From CALKAL01 sp051846895 (GTDB taxonomy: Bacteria > Bacillota > Bacilli > Bacillales > Alkalibacillaceae), in assembly GCA_051846895.1 (NCBI GenBank), contig JBPYCQ010000016.1, forward strand, positions 1-56,132: a stretch of DNA of 56,132 nt. Direction: 5' to 3'. Positions 9,476 through 17,138 of this stretch are shown one piece after another. Made by a program: the position numbers and the translations under genes. The notes beneath the pieces were generated by a model. The model worked only from the letters and a program-made list of their open reading frames with translations. It did not search any database and was not told the DNA's origin. How positions within the stretch are numbered: position 1 is the first letter of the stretch; every line of letters begins with the position of its first letter.

Positions 9476-9827
9476 TATATTAATTAGCGGACGTTAATCT
9501 TAAAAACTCCATAGTTAAGAGCTAAATGTTATTTCTTTATAGCCATAGTACTACTTCTTTCCTTTATAAATTCTACCTATGTTTAATTCACTTTCTTGAT
9601 TACTGTATAAAAAATTAAAATTGTTATACTCTAAAACGAGCTTTGTCAACTTTGTTTTTCTTTTTTTTGTACTGTACGGCGATAAATGTAGTTTTTCATT
9701 CAGTCAAAAGACCTCAAAGGTATAGGTTTTATATTAAAAATAGCCCTCCTCCATATATCGAGTAGAGCCTAATAATGAATGATGGTTTGCTAATAACCTC
9801 GGTTCCTATATCAACCGTTTTTACCAA

Positions 9828-10000
9828 TTAAACTAACTCCTCGGAAGCCGCAAAGGTTATTAGCAGGGTAAATATTGTTAACATTGTCATCCCTATTATC
9901 TCCTTATCTTCTTTAGAGAGCGACTCCCATATAGTCGCCATAGCAATTGAAATGGTATTAGCAATAAATACACCTATAATCCAACAACTGCTACTAAGGG
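9828..10000 (-). CDS. Doubtful small hydrophobic ORF beside the tRNA fragment
   Basis: An open frame on the minus strand encodes two hydrophobic stretches (WIIGVFIANTISIAMA and IIGMTMLTIFTLLITFAA) separated by a charged linker (WESLSKEDKE). The frame reads back through the tRNA fragment, so the apparent upstream start is an artefact. No good start codon or ribosome-binding site is seen after the tRNA end. It may be a decayed small membrane protein gene left by an element that once used the tRNA as attachment site. Confidence 0.3.
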
Positions 10001-10015
10001 AAATGTTAATTGATT

Positions 10016-10044
10016 TGGCGAGGAGTACGGGATTCGAACCCGTA
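10016..10044 (-). pseudogene. 3' fragment of a tRNA gene (T-arm, acceptor strand, CCA)
   Basis: The minus strand reads ACGGG-TTCGAAT-CCCGT, a perfect T-stem and TTCGAAT loop, then ACTCCTC, discriminator G and encoded CCA. Upstream sequence (GCCGCAGAT, then AT-rich) does not form an anticodon or D arm, and no matching GAGGAGT 5' acceptor strand is present. This is the typical remnant left at an attachment site by an integrating element. The tRNA identity is unclear; G at the discriminator position would fit Ser, Asp, Asn, Arg or Trp. Confidence 0.75.
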
Positions 10045-10557
10045 TCTGCGGCATACTTATATAAGTATAAGATTATTATAGACAAGCTCTTTTAAAGTGT
10101 CAAAATCAGTAAATCACTTGTACTAATAATTATTTAAGAATTTGTTTCACAAACAACACATGTTGAGCAGCTATGGGATAACGTTACTATGAAGTATTAG
10201 TAGTTACTTCTGGTAAGTTTATATAAAATGTTCTAATAATTTGGCGCTTTGAATCATTAGCTTCTCCGTGTATATTGAGAACATCACTTAGGCCCAGCTA
10301 ATGAACATCTTCTAACGTCATAAAATTAATGAATTGATCACCTGGTCTGGTAACTGTTTCGCATTAGAATGTCTAATAATCAATAATGTATAACGTAACT
10401 TCTGAATCTGACCAAAGCTCCCCTTCGGTTCTATTGATTAAATCGATAAATAATCGAAAAAATCTCGTGTTTATTCAATTTCTTTGAAGGAGCCGAATTC
10501 CTGTGGCCTTTTTTAAAACTATACACTTATTTTGTTTTTTTATGTTATTGTTAAAAG

Positions 10558-10687
10558 GACAACACTTTTGTGTCAAATTACTAAAAAGACAACACTTTTG
10601 TGTCATGATTCCTGTGACACAAAAGTGTTGTCTTTGAAATATATTTGTTATTTTTACGGGTTTTATAAAGTCAACACATTTGTGTCA
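10558..10687. repeat. Four 18-base repeats: probable TnsB-binding right end of the Tn7-like element
   Basis: GACAACACTTTTGTGTCA occurs at 10558-10575 and 10588-10605, inverted at 10615-10632, and with two changes at 10670-10687. Tn7-type ends carry several TnsB sites of about this size that contain GACA and a GT-rich second half. The array lies on the tnsA side of the element, as a right end should, and stops 8 bases before the stop codon of the acetamidase gene. The exact terminus and 5-base duplication cannot be fixed without the left end. Confidence 0.65.
10585..10639 (-). terminator. 21-bp hairpin with T-run, probable terminator for the acetamidase operon
   Basis: Bases 10585-10605 and 10615-10635 are perfectly complementary around a 9-base loop. 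On the minus strand the stem is followed by TTTTTAG. It is built from the second and third copies of the end repeat, so the transposon end also ends host transcription arriving from the acetamidase gene. Confidence 0.6.
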
Positions 10688-10695
10688 TTAGTCAC

Positions 10696-11652
10696 CTATC
10701 TTAATGCATCAAATGGCAATACAGCATGTACTCCTTTTGAGAAGTTAACAATTTGAGTTATCCGTAGATCAACGACTAATGATGCGTATGCATGCGCTTC
10801 TGCTCGTGATACATGATAAAGTTCACATATTAAATCTATCATATCAGCAAGTGCTTGCCACATGGCTTCATCTAAATTTTCATGAAATCCCATAGTTATC
10901 CAACCAGTACTAGTTTTAGCGCGCGGTCTTTTAATATTCATCTCTGATAACACATTAAATGTTAAGCTTACTTTTTCCATTGGGCACTCCAAAGCAGGTC
11001 CAGCCACTTCACCATCTCCTTGAGTTGCATGTCCATCACCTACTGAAAAAAGCCCACCTTTTACTGGAATGGGTAAATATAATCTACTACCAGATTGTAA
11101 CTCTTTACAATCGATATTACCTCCAGTATCTCGAGGAACAAATGTAGAATGCTTTCCATCTTCATTAGGTGGCATCCCCATGATTCCCATGAAGGGATTT
11201 AACTTAATACTGTAATTGAAATTCCCAAATTGACTTGTTGCAACCATCTGATTAACATCAATATCGAAATCTAACACTACTTCTTTTTCTTTATCCATTC
11301 CGAGTTTTTTATTCCAATAGCTTGGAAATCCTCCAGCAGAAGTCCATCCCCAAGAACCTGGAACGATTTCATTAATTACAATTTCTAGTGTCTGATTAGG
11401 CTCTGCTTCTTCTATATAAATTGGACCAGTTAAAGCGTGTCCAAATTGTTTCGCTAAACGAGTAGGGTTAACATCTAAAAATCGTTTTCTAGGTTGCCCT
11501 AAGTTAGAACGCTTTTCTATTCCCCATGCCGAATCAAGTGTTTGAAAAACTACAGTATCTCCATTATTTATTTTTAATGCTGGTTCTAAATCTTTACTAA
11601 AATATCCATGCAATGTTTCGTAACTAGGTTTCAAATGGTGAATCTTTGACAT
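10696..11652 (-). CDS. Acetamidase/formamidase family amidohydrolase
   Basis: Member of the FmdA/AmdA family, which hydrolyses short amides such as formamide or acetamide to the acid and ammonia in the cytoplasm. The family signatures are clear: GHALTGPIYIEEAEPNQTL near 91-109, NPFMGIMGMPP near 152-162, GDGHATQGDGEVAGPALECP near 205-224 and the YASLVVDLRITQIVN tail. The length of 318 is usual. GAGGAG precedes the ATG. It is the last gene of an operon 16 bases after the XRE/ATP-synthase-like regulator. Substrate is not predictable. The Tn7-like right end sits immediately after its stop codon. Confidence 0.9.
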   Translation of the reverse strand: MSKIHHLKPSYETLHGYFSKDLEPALKINNGDTVVFQTLDSAWGIEKRSNLGQPRKRFLDVNPTRLAKQFGHALTGPIYIEEAEPNQTLEIVINEIVPGSWGWTSAGGFPSYWNKKLGMDKEKEVVLDFDIDVNQMVATSQFGNFNYSIKLNPFMGIMGMPPNEDGKHSTFVPRDTGGNIDCKELQSGSRLYLPIPVKGGLFSVGDGHATQGDGEVAGPALECPMEKVSLTFNVLSEMNIKRPRAKTSTGWITMGFHENLDEAMWQALADMIDLICELYHVSRAEAHAYASLVVDLRITQIVNFSKGVHAVLPFDALR

Positions 11653-11667
11653 AATTATATCTCCTCA

Positions 11668-12729
11668 TCATTTATTTAATACATGATCAAGGTCACTTTG
11701 ATTGTACAATTTTTCTACATTTAAATGGTCTGCTTCTCCGTCAAGAATACGTTGAACATCATTTAATGTATTAACTAATGGTAGTGATACTCCTTCTTTT
11801 TTTGTAAAAGGTTCAGCAACAAAAAATGGTTGGGTTAAGTAGGCTTCGAGTCGTTGTCCCCTCTTATAAATCTCAATATCAACAGGTTTCAATTTTTCGT
11901 AACCAAAAGCTTCAACTAAATATCGCAGCTCTCGATAACGTCTTAATACTTTTTTCGCCCGTTGTTGAAGTGACAAATGTTTTTGATCTAAGTAGGTACC
12001 TTCCACAATTACAGACGTGGAGGAAACGGGATTAACTGCAGGATAAAGCTTCCTTGCTACCATTTCAGCATCAAAATTCCAAAGTGTATCTAGTGGACCA
12101 AACGTCTGAATCTCATCGACCACTTCACCTGTTGGATCTACAAGCAAAGTTGTAATCTGTTTAGAATTAGACATTTGAAGTTTTTCTAATAATGTATATA
12201 ATTCACCAGATAATACTGTAGATCGGTCGGCGGCCAAGACTGTCTTTTGTTCATCTTTAAGACTAGTTATTTCATTAAATACAGAATCTGTATCAGTGCA
12301 TATAACGTCAGACGATTCTTTCACTTCAGTTAATTCATCTCTATTATGCTTTGGCATTAATAATATAGTTTTATAATTATGCTTCTTTAATCGATAAAGT
12401 ATTTCAGCGAGAAGTACAAGCTGCCCCATATCTGCCCTAGCAACAAATCCATTGATTCCGTCCTTAGTTATTGGGGCAAATACGTCTAATACTTTAATCC
12501 CGGTTTCAATCATTTCGCTTTCATTTCCGCGAATGATTAAGTCATCTACTGAACATTCCGCGAGTGTAGCTAATGCTACTAATGTCCGGACTTCAGCACG
12601 GCCTAATGGTGTTTTTCCTGTACATAAATTTGAAACAGTTGCAGGTCTTAACCCTATATCTTTTGCTGCAGTTGTAAGATTAGGTACCTTTTTTCTTAGT
12701 AAAGATACATTGAGTTTGATGTTTTCCAT
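11668..12729 (-). CDS. XRE-type regulator fused to a degenerate ATP-synthase-beta-like domain
   Basis: Residues 1-68 form a Cro/C1-type helix-turn-helix (LTTAAKDIGLRPATVSNLCTG). From about 73 the protein follows F1-ATPase beta: METGIK-like IETGIKVLDVFAPI, then GFVARADMGQL where the P-loop GGAGVGKT should be, so the Walker lysine and threonine are replaced by Q103 and L104. Residues 219-345 match the beta-subunit C-terminal half: FDAEMVARKLYPAVNPVSSTS, VLRRYRELRYLV, LTQPFFVAEPFT and GEADHLNVEKLY. The catalytic centre is lost, so this is probably a regulator using an old nucleotide-binding fold to sense a ligand. It lies between a hydrolase and the acetamidase and is likely to control them. GAAGGAAGG precedes the ATG. 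Confidence 0.85.
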   Translation of the reverse strand: MENIKLNVSLLRKKVPNLTTAAKDIGLRPATVSNLCTGKTPLGRAEVRTLVALATLAECSVDDLIIRGNESEMIETGIKVLDVFAPITKDGINGFVARADMGQLVLLAEILYRLKKHNYKTILLMPKHNRDELTEVKESSDVICTDTDSVFNEITSLKDEQKTVLAADRSTVLSGELYTLLEKLQMSNSKQITTLLVDPTGEVVDEIQTFGPLDTLWNFDAEMVARKLYPAVNPVSSTSVIVEGTYLDQKHLSLQQRAKKVLRRYRELRYLVEAFGYEKLKPVDIEIYKRGQRLEAYLTQPFFVAEPFTKKEGVSLPLVNTLNDVQRILDGEADHLNVEKLYNQSDLDHVLNK

Positions 12730-12775
12730 ATTAACCTTCCTTCATTATAGTTAGATATAACGCATACATTAAACG

Positions 12776-13501
12776 TTAATCTAAAAAGTTTTTTATCACC
12801 TTTACTAACCTTTGTTCGCTAGGTTCAAAAATGTTATGATCACTATCTTCCATCGTTACGAATTGCACATTGAGTAGTGATTGATTATAAATCTCATTAT
12901 GCTCTGGTAAGAGTATTGCTCCTTTTTTACCACCATTAATGATTAACACTGGACATTTAACTGTAGATAATTCATCCCACATATTTCTTTCTGATGAATC
13001 TCTTTGAATTCCTTCAAGTGCATGTTTTGGCATTCTTTCTAGTGTTGATTTTCCTCTCCAAGGTGGCATATCAATAAAATAATCTACCCATTGTTCAGGT
13101 AACTTAGTATGAATGGCAGGATAATCGCCAATTACAATGCTTTTGATTTTATTTAAGTATTTAAGGGCAAAACCTAACATATATGATACACCGCGAGAGT
13201 AGCCAAATAAATGAAAGGAATCTAGGCCTAATTTATTCATAACTGTTTCTATATCACTAATATGATCATCGAGTGAATACTCACTAAGAGGTGCATCACT
13301 CTTTCCTCTCCCCCTCAATGTGATAACAACACAAGTTCTATCTTGAAACTGTTGAATAAAATTAATATAGTCTTCAGATGACTCAGCTAATCCAGGAATG
13401 ATTACTAATGGCGCTAAATTGCCCTCCTCTCCCTCTTTTATTAAATAGTGAATATTAACCCCACGATTATTAACGTAACTATCGTTAATTTGATTTGACA
13501 T
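12776..13501 (-). CDS. Alpha/beta-fold hydrolase
   Basis: Serine hydrolase of the alpha/beta type. The oxyanion loop IIPGLAESSED lies near 38-48, the nucleophile elbow GYSRG near 97-101, and the catalytic histidine is likely in DSDHNIFEP near the C-terminus. The strand before it (VLIINGGKKGA) has no obvious Asp at the usual position. I choose the second ATG (13501) because GGGAG is only 2 bases from the first. It starts the operon with the regulator and the acetamidase, hinting at stepwise breakdown of an amide- or ester-containing compound. The substrate is unknown. Confidence 0.85.
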   Translation of the reverse strand: MSNQINDSYVNNRGVNIHYLIKEGEEGNLAPLVIIPGLAESSEDYINFIQQFQDRTCVVITLRGRGKSDAPLSEYSLDDHISDIETVMNKLGLDSFHLFGYSRGVSYMLGFALKYLNKIKSIVIGDYPAIHTKLPEQWVDYFIDMPPWRGKSTLERMPKHALEGIQRDSSERNMWDELSTVKCPVLIINGGKKGAILLPEHNEIYNQSLLNVQFVTMEDSDHNIFEPSEQRLVKVIKNFLD

Positions 13502-13594
13502 AACGCTCATCTCCCTAAAAAGTTTTAATAATAACTATAAATATTTTTGAAATGCTGCGTACTCTCATTTTCAAAAAATTTGAATTATATTTAG

Positions 13595-13647
13595 TTTAAC
13601 TACATATAATTACTTTGTAAAGTAATTTATTTTACTTTATAGTTAAA
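13595..13647. promoter_or_regulatory. Nested palindromes over the promoter of the hydrolase-regulator-amidase operon
   Basis: ATTACTTTGTAAAGTAAT (13609-13626) has perfect 8-base arms and is enclosed by TTTAACTA (13595-13602) and TAGTTAAA (13640-13647). On the minus strand TTTACA, 17 bases and TAAACT make a fair sigma-A promoter overlapping the palindromes. The arrangement suggests an operator, possibly for the operon's own XRE-type regulator. Binding is inference. Confidence 0.5.
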
Positions 13648-13727
13648 AATTATTTAGTTAGAGAAATAAAATGCATATATTATGTACACACAATTAATTA
13701 AGAGGTGGCATAAATGATATGGTAAAT

Positions 13728-13980
13728 CTAATGGAGCGAATACGATGAACTTTAAAATGAAATTGACGACTAAAGGAAGAGAATAAATTTTAAAAGCTAA
13801 AAAACCAACATTGGAAGATTTAATGGCTCGGAATATATCTGGAAATCAGCATGAGAAAGCTGGGGAAAGTCTGAAAAAGGGAAAGTTTTATAATGAATCG
13901 ATATGTTCCGGAATAAGGCGATATCGATTATATCAATTTTACATACAATTAGGTCATGAATACGCAGAATTTTGACCTGC
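13728..13980 (+). pseudogene. Decayed mazEF-like toxin-antitoxin relic
   Basis: Translating across stops gives KMKLTTKGRE, then KAKKPTLEDLMARNISGNQHE, which resembles the tail of MazE antitoxins (PTLEELLA-ITPEN-HE). About 10 codons later MNRYVPE, a stop, then GDIDYINF and, in another frame, LGHEYAEF follow. This resembles the opening of MazF (YVPERGDI-W-DF, then GHEQAG). Stops and frameshifts interrupt both parts, and the MazF body is missing. Assignment rests on these short matches. Confidence 0.55.
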
Positions 13981-14059
13981 AACTACTTTCTTCTTGGTAT
14001 ATTGTTTGTAGTTCCAAATCGCAGTATGATAAGGATACGAAATCGTTAAGAAAATCCTA

Positions 14060-14247
14060 CTATGTTAGTTTTTCGGTATGTCTCAAACCGATGTGATTTA
14101 TACGGGATCTTTACATTTCATACTTAACAACATGCCCATTCAATGGAACGTTGAAGAGTATGATGCGAGAACCCACCTGCTGTACGCGGGTATTGAGACA
14201 ACAGAGAAACGGCAATGTGGGATTACACGATACATAACAAACAGCCA
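14060..14247 (+). ncRNA. Possible small structured RNA
   Basis: No convincing gene occupies 13981-14257. TGTCTCAA (14079-14086) is complementary to TTGAGACA (14193-14200), with CATACT/AGTATG pairing inside and a terminator-like hairpin at 14248-14280 in the same direction. An open frame of 71 codons lacks a ribosome-binding site. The arrangement would fit a stand-alone small RNA of about 200 bases. I could not match it securely to 6S or another known class. Confidence 0.3.
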
Positions 14248-14280
14248 GCCTCTTTCATCATTCAATGTTAGAGGCTTTTT
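14248..14280 (+). terminator. Terminator-like hairpin
   Basis: GCCTCT and AGAGGC flank a 16-base loop, followed by TTTTT on the plus strand. It overlaps the last codons of the kinase gene on the other strand. Confidence 0.5.
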
Positions 14281-14929
14281 CTATTTCAGGTAATTCATAT
14301 TTCTCTAAAAAGAAATCTTCGGTTGAGTTTTTGATAACAATATCAAAATGCGTATGATATGGATGCATAAACAATTCATATTGAATTCGGCGTTCTTCAT
14401 GTGATTGTTTTAAAAAATTGATATCCATTCCTCTTTCGTTGATGTCCCGAACACTTCTTCTTAAAAATTCTGTTTCGCTGTCTGTATAAAAGTAGATTTT
14501 TAAGTCAAATAATTGAGGATTAACAAAAGCGACAGTCATTCCTTCAATAATGTTTACTCGATATTGTGAATCGAATCGTTCGCTTTTTCGATAATGTGTG
14601 TCAATAGTATAAAAGTCTAACCCGTCTCTAATCATTTTTACGTCTCTTTCCAAAGCAGATGTATGATGTGCATATGGATGACACGCCGTCATTTTATATA
14701 AATGATCTTCATCTTTATATTTATACTTGATAGGGGCATGATTTCTTAAATTTGAACCAATAATGTATGGATCTGTGTTTAAGTGATTAACATCTTTATC
14801 ATCTAAAGCATTTATTAATTTATCTGTAAATGTTGTTTTTCCAGCTGCACCATGCCCTGATATCCCTATCATTATTTTATCATTTTTGTTATGTATCCAA
14901 TTAACCAAATCGACTAATAATTTATCCAT
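14258..14929 (-). CDS. Uridine kinase-like P-loop kinase
   Basis: Member of the uridine kinase/phosphoribulokinase superfamily. Walker A is GISGHGAAGKTTF near 22-34. LNTDPYIIG around 49-57 corresponds to the D-x-(F/Y)-Y-substrate loop, IDTHYRKSERF follows near 110-120, and VNIIEGMTVAF and RRSVRDINERG supply the core strand and lid. The length of 223 fits. AAGGAGA precedes the ATG. It stands alone, so the substrate, probably a nucleoside or a pentose phosphate, is not certain. Confidence 0.85.
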   Translation of the reverse strand: MDKLLVDLVNWIHNKNDKIMIGISGHGAAGKTTFTDKLINALDDKDVNHLNTDPYIIGSNLRNHAPIKYKYKDEDHLYKMTACHPYAHHTSALERDVKMIRDGLDFYTIDTHYRKSERFDSQYRVNIIEGMTVAFVNPQLFDLKIYFYTDSETEFLRRSVRDINERGMDINFLKQSHEERRIQYELFMHPYHTHFDIVIKNSTEDFFLEKYELPEIEKASNIE

Positions 14930-15062
14930 GATACTCTCCTTATCATGTTTTTACCCGTAGTTAGATTTCATATTAAATGAATTTTCCAATCTTCTTAATA
15001 TTACCATATTTAATTAAATGAATAACACCACCTAACACATTACTAGGTGGTGTTATAAGAAG

Positions 15063-15692
15063 CTATGACCCTGTAAACATCTGTACCCATGCACCTTGAT
15101 AATAGCCGACACCTATTGAATCAAATTCTGGCTTTAAGATGTTTGCTCGGTGCCCTGAAGAATTCATCCAAGCATTCATCACTTCTTGTGGTGTTTTTTG
15201 ACCTTTTGCAATATTCTCTCCTGCTGTTCGGTAGCTAATGCCAAATGTTTTTAACATTTGAAATGGTGAGCCGTAATTAGGACTGTTGTGTGAAAAATAA
15301 TTGGAATTAATTAAATCCCTTGCTTTTTTCTCAGCAACATTTTTTAGATCAGCTCGATGAGTTAATGGTTTAAGGCCACGTTTAGTTCTTTCCGCATTAA
15401 CTAGGTCTGCTACTTGTTGTTCGAAAGTACCAGGACTCTGTGCGGTATCTTTTAGACGAATGACGGAACCAATTTGCATATTGTAAGGATCAACATTTGG
15501 ATTCAATCTCATCAACTGTCTGTAATCAAGACCGTATCTTTTTGCTATAAACCAAAAAGTATCTCCCTTTGACACACGATAATAATCGAACGGTGGCTCA
15601 TTGAACATTTTTATTTCAGCTTGTACATCTTGAGCACCTACTGGAAATACTATCGATAATGCAAGTATGAATGTGAGCAACTTTTTTAGCAT
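15063..15692 (-). CDS. Secreted LysM-CAP domain protein (YkwD/SafA-like)
   Basis: Cell-wall protein with signal peptide (LKKLLTFILALSIVFPVGA, cleavage near AQDVQA), one LysM domain (YYRVSKGDTFWFIAKRYGL to VIRLKD) and a C-terminal CAP/SCP domain (LVNAERTKRGLKPL, NYFSHNSPNYG, AGENIAKG, WMNSSGHRANIL, IGVGYY). Bacillaceae relatives are spore or envelope proteins of uncertain activity. I choose ATG 15692 because GGAGG sits 8 bases upstream; the GTG at 15707 overlaps that site. A convergent-free tail follows. Confidence 0.92.
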   Translation of the reverse strand: MLKKLLTFILALSIVFPVGAQDVQAEIKMFNEPPFDYYRVSKGDTFWFIAKRYGLDYRQLMRLNPNVDPYNMQIGSVIRLKDTAQSPGTFEQQVADLVNAERTKRGLKPLTHRADLKNVAEKKARDLINSNYFSHNSPNYGSPFQMLKTFGISYRTAGENIAKGQKTPQEVMNAWMNSSGHRANILKPEFDSIGVGYYQGAWVQMFTGS

Positions 15693-15777
15693 TATTTCAA
15701 CCTCCACATAGTATTGGGTTCATTCATACTATATTTTCCTCTTATTACTTTTAAAGAATGTATGGTTATTAATGGTA

Positions 15778-15808
15778 TGAAAAAGAGCTATAGAAAACTC
15801 TATAGCTC
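15778..15808 (-). terminator. Terminator of the 46-residue acidic protein gene
   Basis: GAGCTATAGAG, TTTT and CTATAGCTC, then TTTTTC on the minus strand. Confidence 0.8.
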
Positions 15809-15820
15809 ATAAGTGTTTAA

Positions 15821-15961
15821 TTATTCCTCATTATTTTCATTATCAGGCTGTGGTTTTCTTCTTCCAAACATTAATTCAGTCCATCGATCAACGACTTCTC
15901 CTTTTGTCTCGTTAGACTCTTCCACATTCAATTCTTCCTGATTCATTTTTTCCTCTGCCAT
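15821..15961 (-). CDS. Small acidic hypothetical protein, 46 residues
   Basis: The open frame MAEEKMNQEELNV to PDNENNEE has a very strong GGGGAGG site 8 bases before the ATG and a good terminator after it, so it is a genuine single-gene unit. The protein is highly acidic with a short basic core (DRWTELMFGRRKPQ). No signal peptide or membrane segment. I do not recognise the family. The size and composition recall small spore or stress proteins of Bacillaceae. Confidence 0.75.
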   Translation of the reverse strand: MAEEKMNQEELNVEESNETKGEVVDRWTELMFGRRKPQPDNENNEE

Positions 15962-16123
15962 AGAAAATTCCTCCCCACTTGTTCAAATTAATAATCCATA
16001 TAATCTCACTTATACATAATATATGAGGGGATAATAATTTAGTATGGGTGTATGAATTAGTAGAAATATATTTAAAAGTGAATTATCTATCTTCATTTTT
16101 TAAAGTTAGAACTTTTAACTAAT

Positions 16124-17095
16124 CTATATTTTTTTATTGCTTCTTACTGTATCAATATGACGGACTGAATTTTCTATCTGTTTTCTTTTTGTCTCTAAAA
16201 ACGGTGGCAATGATAATTTTTCTCCTAATGTTTCATACGGTTCATCAGTCATAAATCCTGGACCATCCGTGGCAATCTCAAATAAAATTTGCGGTGCGAC
16301 TTGACAATATAATGAACCAAAATAATATCTTTCTACATAACCAGAGTTTGGAAAATTAAATGATTCAAATTGTTTGATCCAATGTTCAATTTCTTCACGA
16401 TCTTCCACTCGAAATGCTGCATGATGAACCGTGCCATATCCTTGTCTTGCTTGAGGAAGGACGGTGTTAGTTTCAACAATGACCTGGGCACCATTTCCTC
16501 CCTCCCCTGTTTCAAATAAAAATAAATCTCCTTCTCGATTAATTAATGTAAAATTTAATACTTTTTCCATCATTTCTTTAAAGTAATCTATATGTGCTGT
16601 TCGAACAAAGACTGGTCCTAATCCAGTAATGGCATATTCTAAAGGGACTGGTCCCTTTTGCCAAGGAATTCCTGACTCAACTCCTTCATTTTCTTCATCT
16701 GAAGTGAGTTGGTATTGTTGTTCATCAAAGTCGATAAAAGGTAATACTTTTTTACCGAATTGTTCCTGAATTCCTTCGTGTTTAACACCTAATTCATCAA
16801 AACGATTTAACCAATAATTTAAAGCTTTATTACTTGGTACACGAAAAGATGTCTTGAAGATTTCATTATTTCCATGTACACCTTTTGGAATACCTGGAAA
16901 ATCGAAGAATGTCATATCCGTACCTGGATTACCTTTATCATCAGCAAAGAATAAATGATATGTTTGAATATCATCTTGGTTTACTGTTTTTTTAACTAGT
17001 CGCATACCTAATGTATAAGTAAAAAAATCATAAATCTTTTCAGCACTACTAGTGATTGCAGTGACGTGATGAATGCCTTTTAATTTTAAACCCAC
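16124..17095 (-). CDS. Ring-cleaving dioxygenase of the MhqA/MhqO type
   Basis: Two-module vicinal-oxygen-chelate protein of 323 residues. Metal ligands are likely the His of GIHHVT (about 9-10), the His of GTVHHAAFRV (about 221) and Glu of LFEIATDGPG (about 272). Relatives in Bacillus (MhqA, MhqE, MhqO) belong to the methylhydroquinone/catechol regulon and open aromatic rings of quinol adducts. A MhqD-like hydrolase lies at 40.1 kb. The start is GTG with GGAGG 10 bases upstream. No MhqR-type operator was identified. Confidence 0.9.
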   Translation of the reverse strand: MGLKLKGIHHVTAITSSAEKIYDFFTYTLGMRLVKKTVNQDDIQTYHLFFADDKGNPGTDMTFFDFPGIPKGVHGNNEIFKTSFRVPSNKALNYWLNRFDELGVKHEGIQEQFGKKVLPFIDFDEQQYQLTSDEENEGVESGIPWQKGPVPLEYAITGLGPVFVRTAHIDYFKEMMEKVLNFTLINREGDLFLFETGEGGNGAQVIVETNTVLPQARQGYGTVHHAAFRVEDREEIEHWIKQFESFNFPNSGYVERYYFGSLYCQVAPQILFEIATDGPGFMTDEPYETLGEKLSLPPFLETKRKQIENSVRHIDTVRSNKKI

Positions 17096-17138
17096 TGTTT
17101 AATCCTCCAATTTATATGCATAAACATATCTACAATAA

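Larger units (their letters stand above)
9374..10695. other. Gene-poor right arm of the Tn7-like element
   Basis: About 1.3 kb without a convincing full gene. It holds a possible 18-codon ORF (9419-9475), an 11-bp inverted repeat (9789-9799 and 9854-9864), a doubtful small membrane ORF (9828-10000), a 3' tRNA fragment (10016-10044) and the end-repeat array (10558-10687). From 10100 to 10530 I see no gene, no CRISPR-like periodicity and no strong hairpin. It looks like eroded cargo. Confidence 0.6.

Noticed and set aside
9789..9864. 11-bp inverted repeat GCTAATAACCT as a transposon end
   Set aside because: Arms are only 54 bases apart with no repeats elsewhere; probably a local hairpin or chance.
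9828..10085. 85-residue ORF read through the tRNA fragment
   Set aside because: The N-terminal part is simply the translated tRNA remnant; only the later hydrophobic portion could be coding, and it lacks a start signal.
9374..10557. CRISPR array or guide RNA for a CAST-type transposon
   Set aside because: No evenly spaced repeats and no Cas gene in the window. The element has a TniQ of its own and no effector.
14060..14247. 6S RNA
   Set aside because: Some local likeness, but the long terminal helix and central bubble could not be drawn; left as unclassified.
14078..14293. 71-residue ORF on the plus strand
   Set aside because: No ribosome-binding site and it overlaps the kinase gene's end; better explained by a structured RNA or non-coding DNA.
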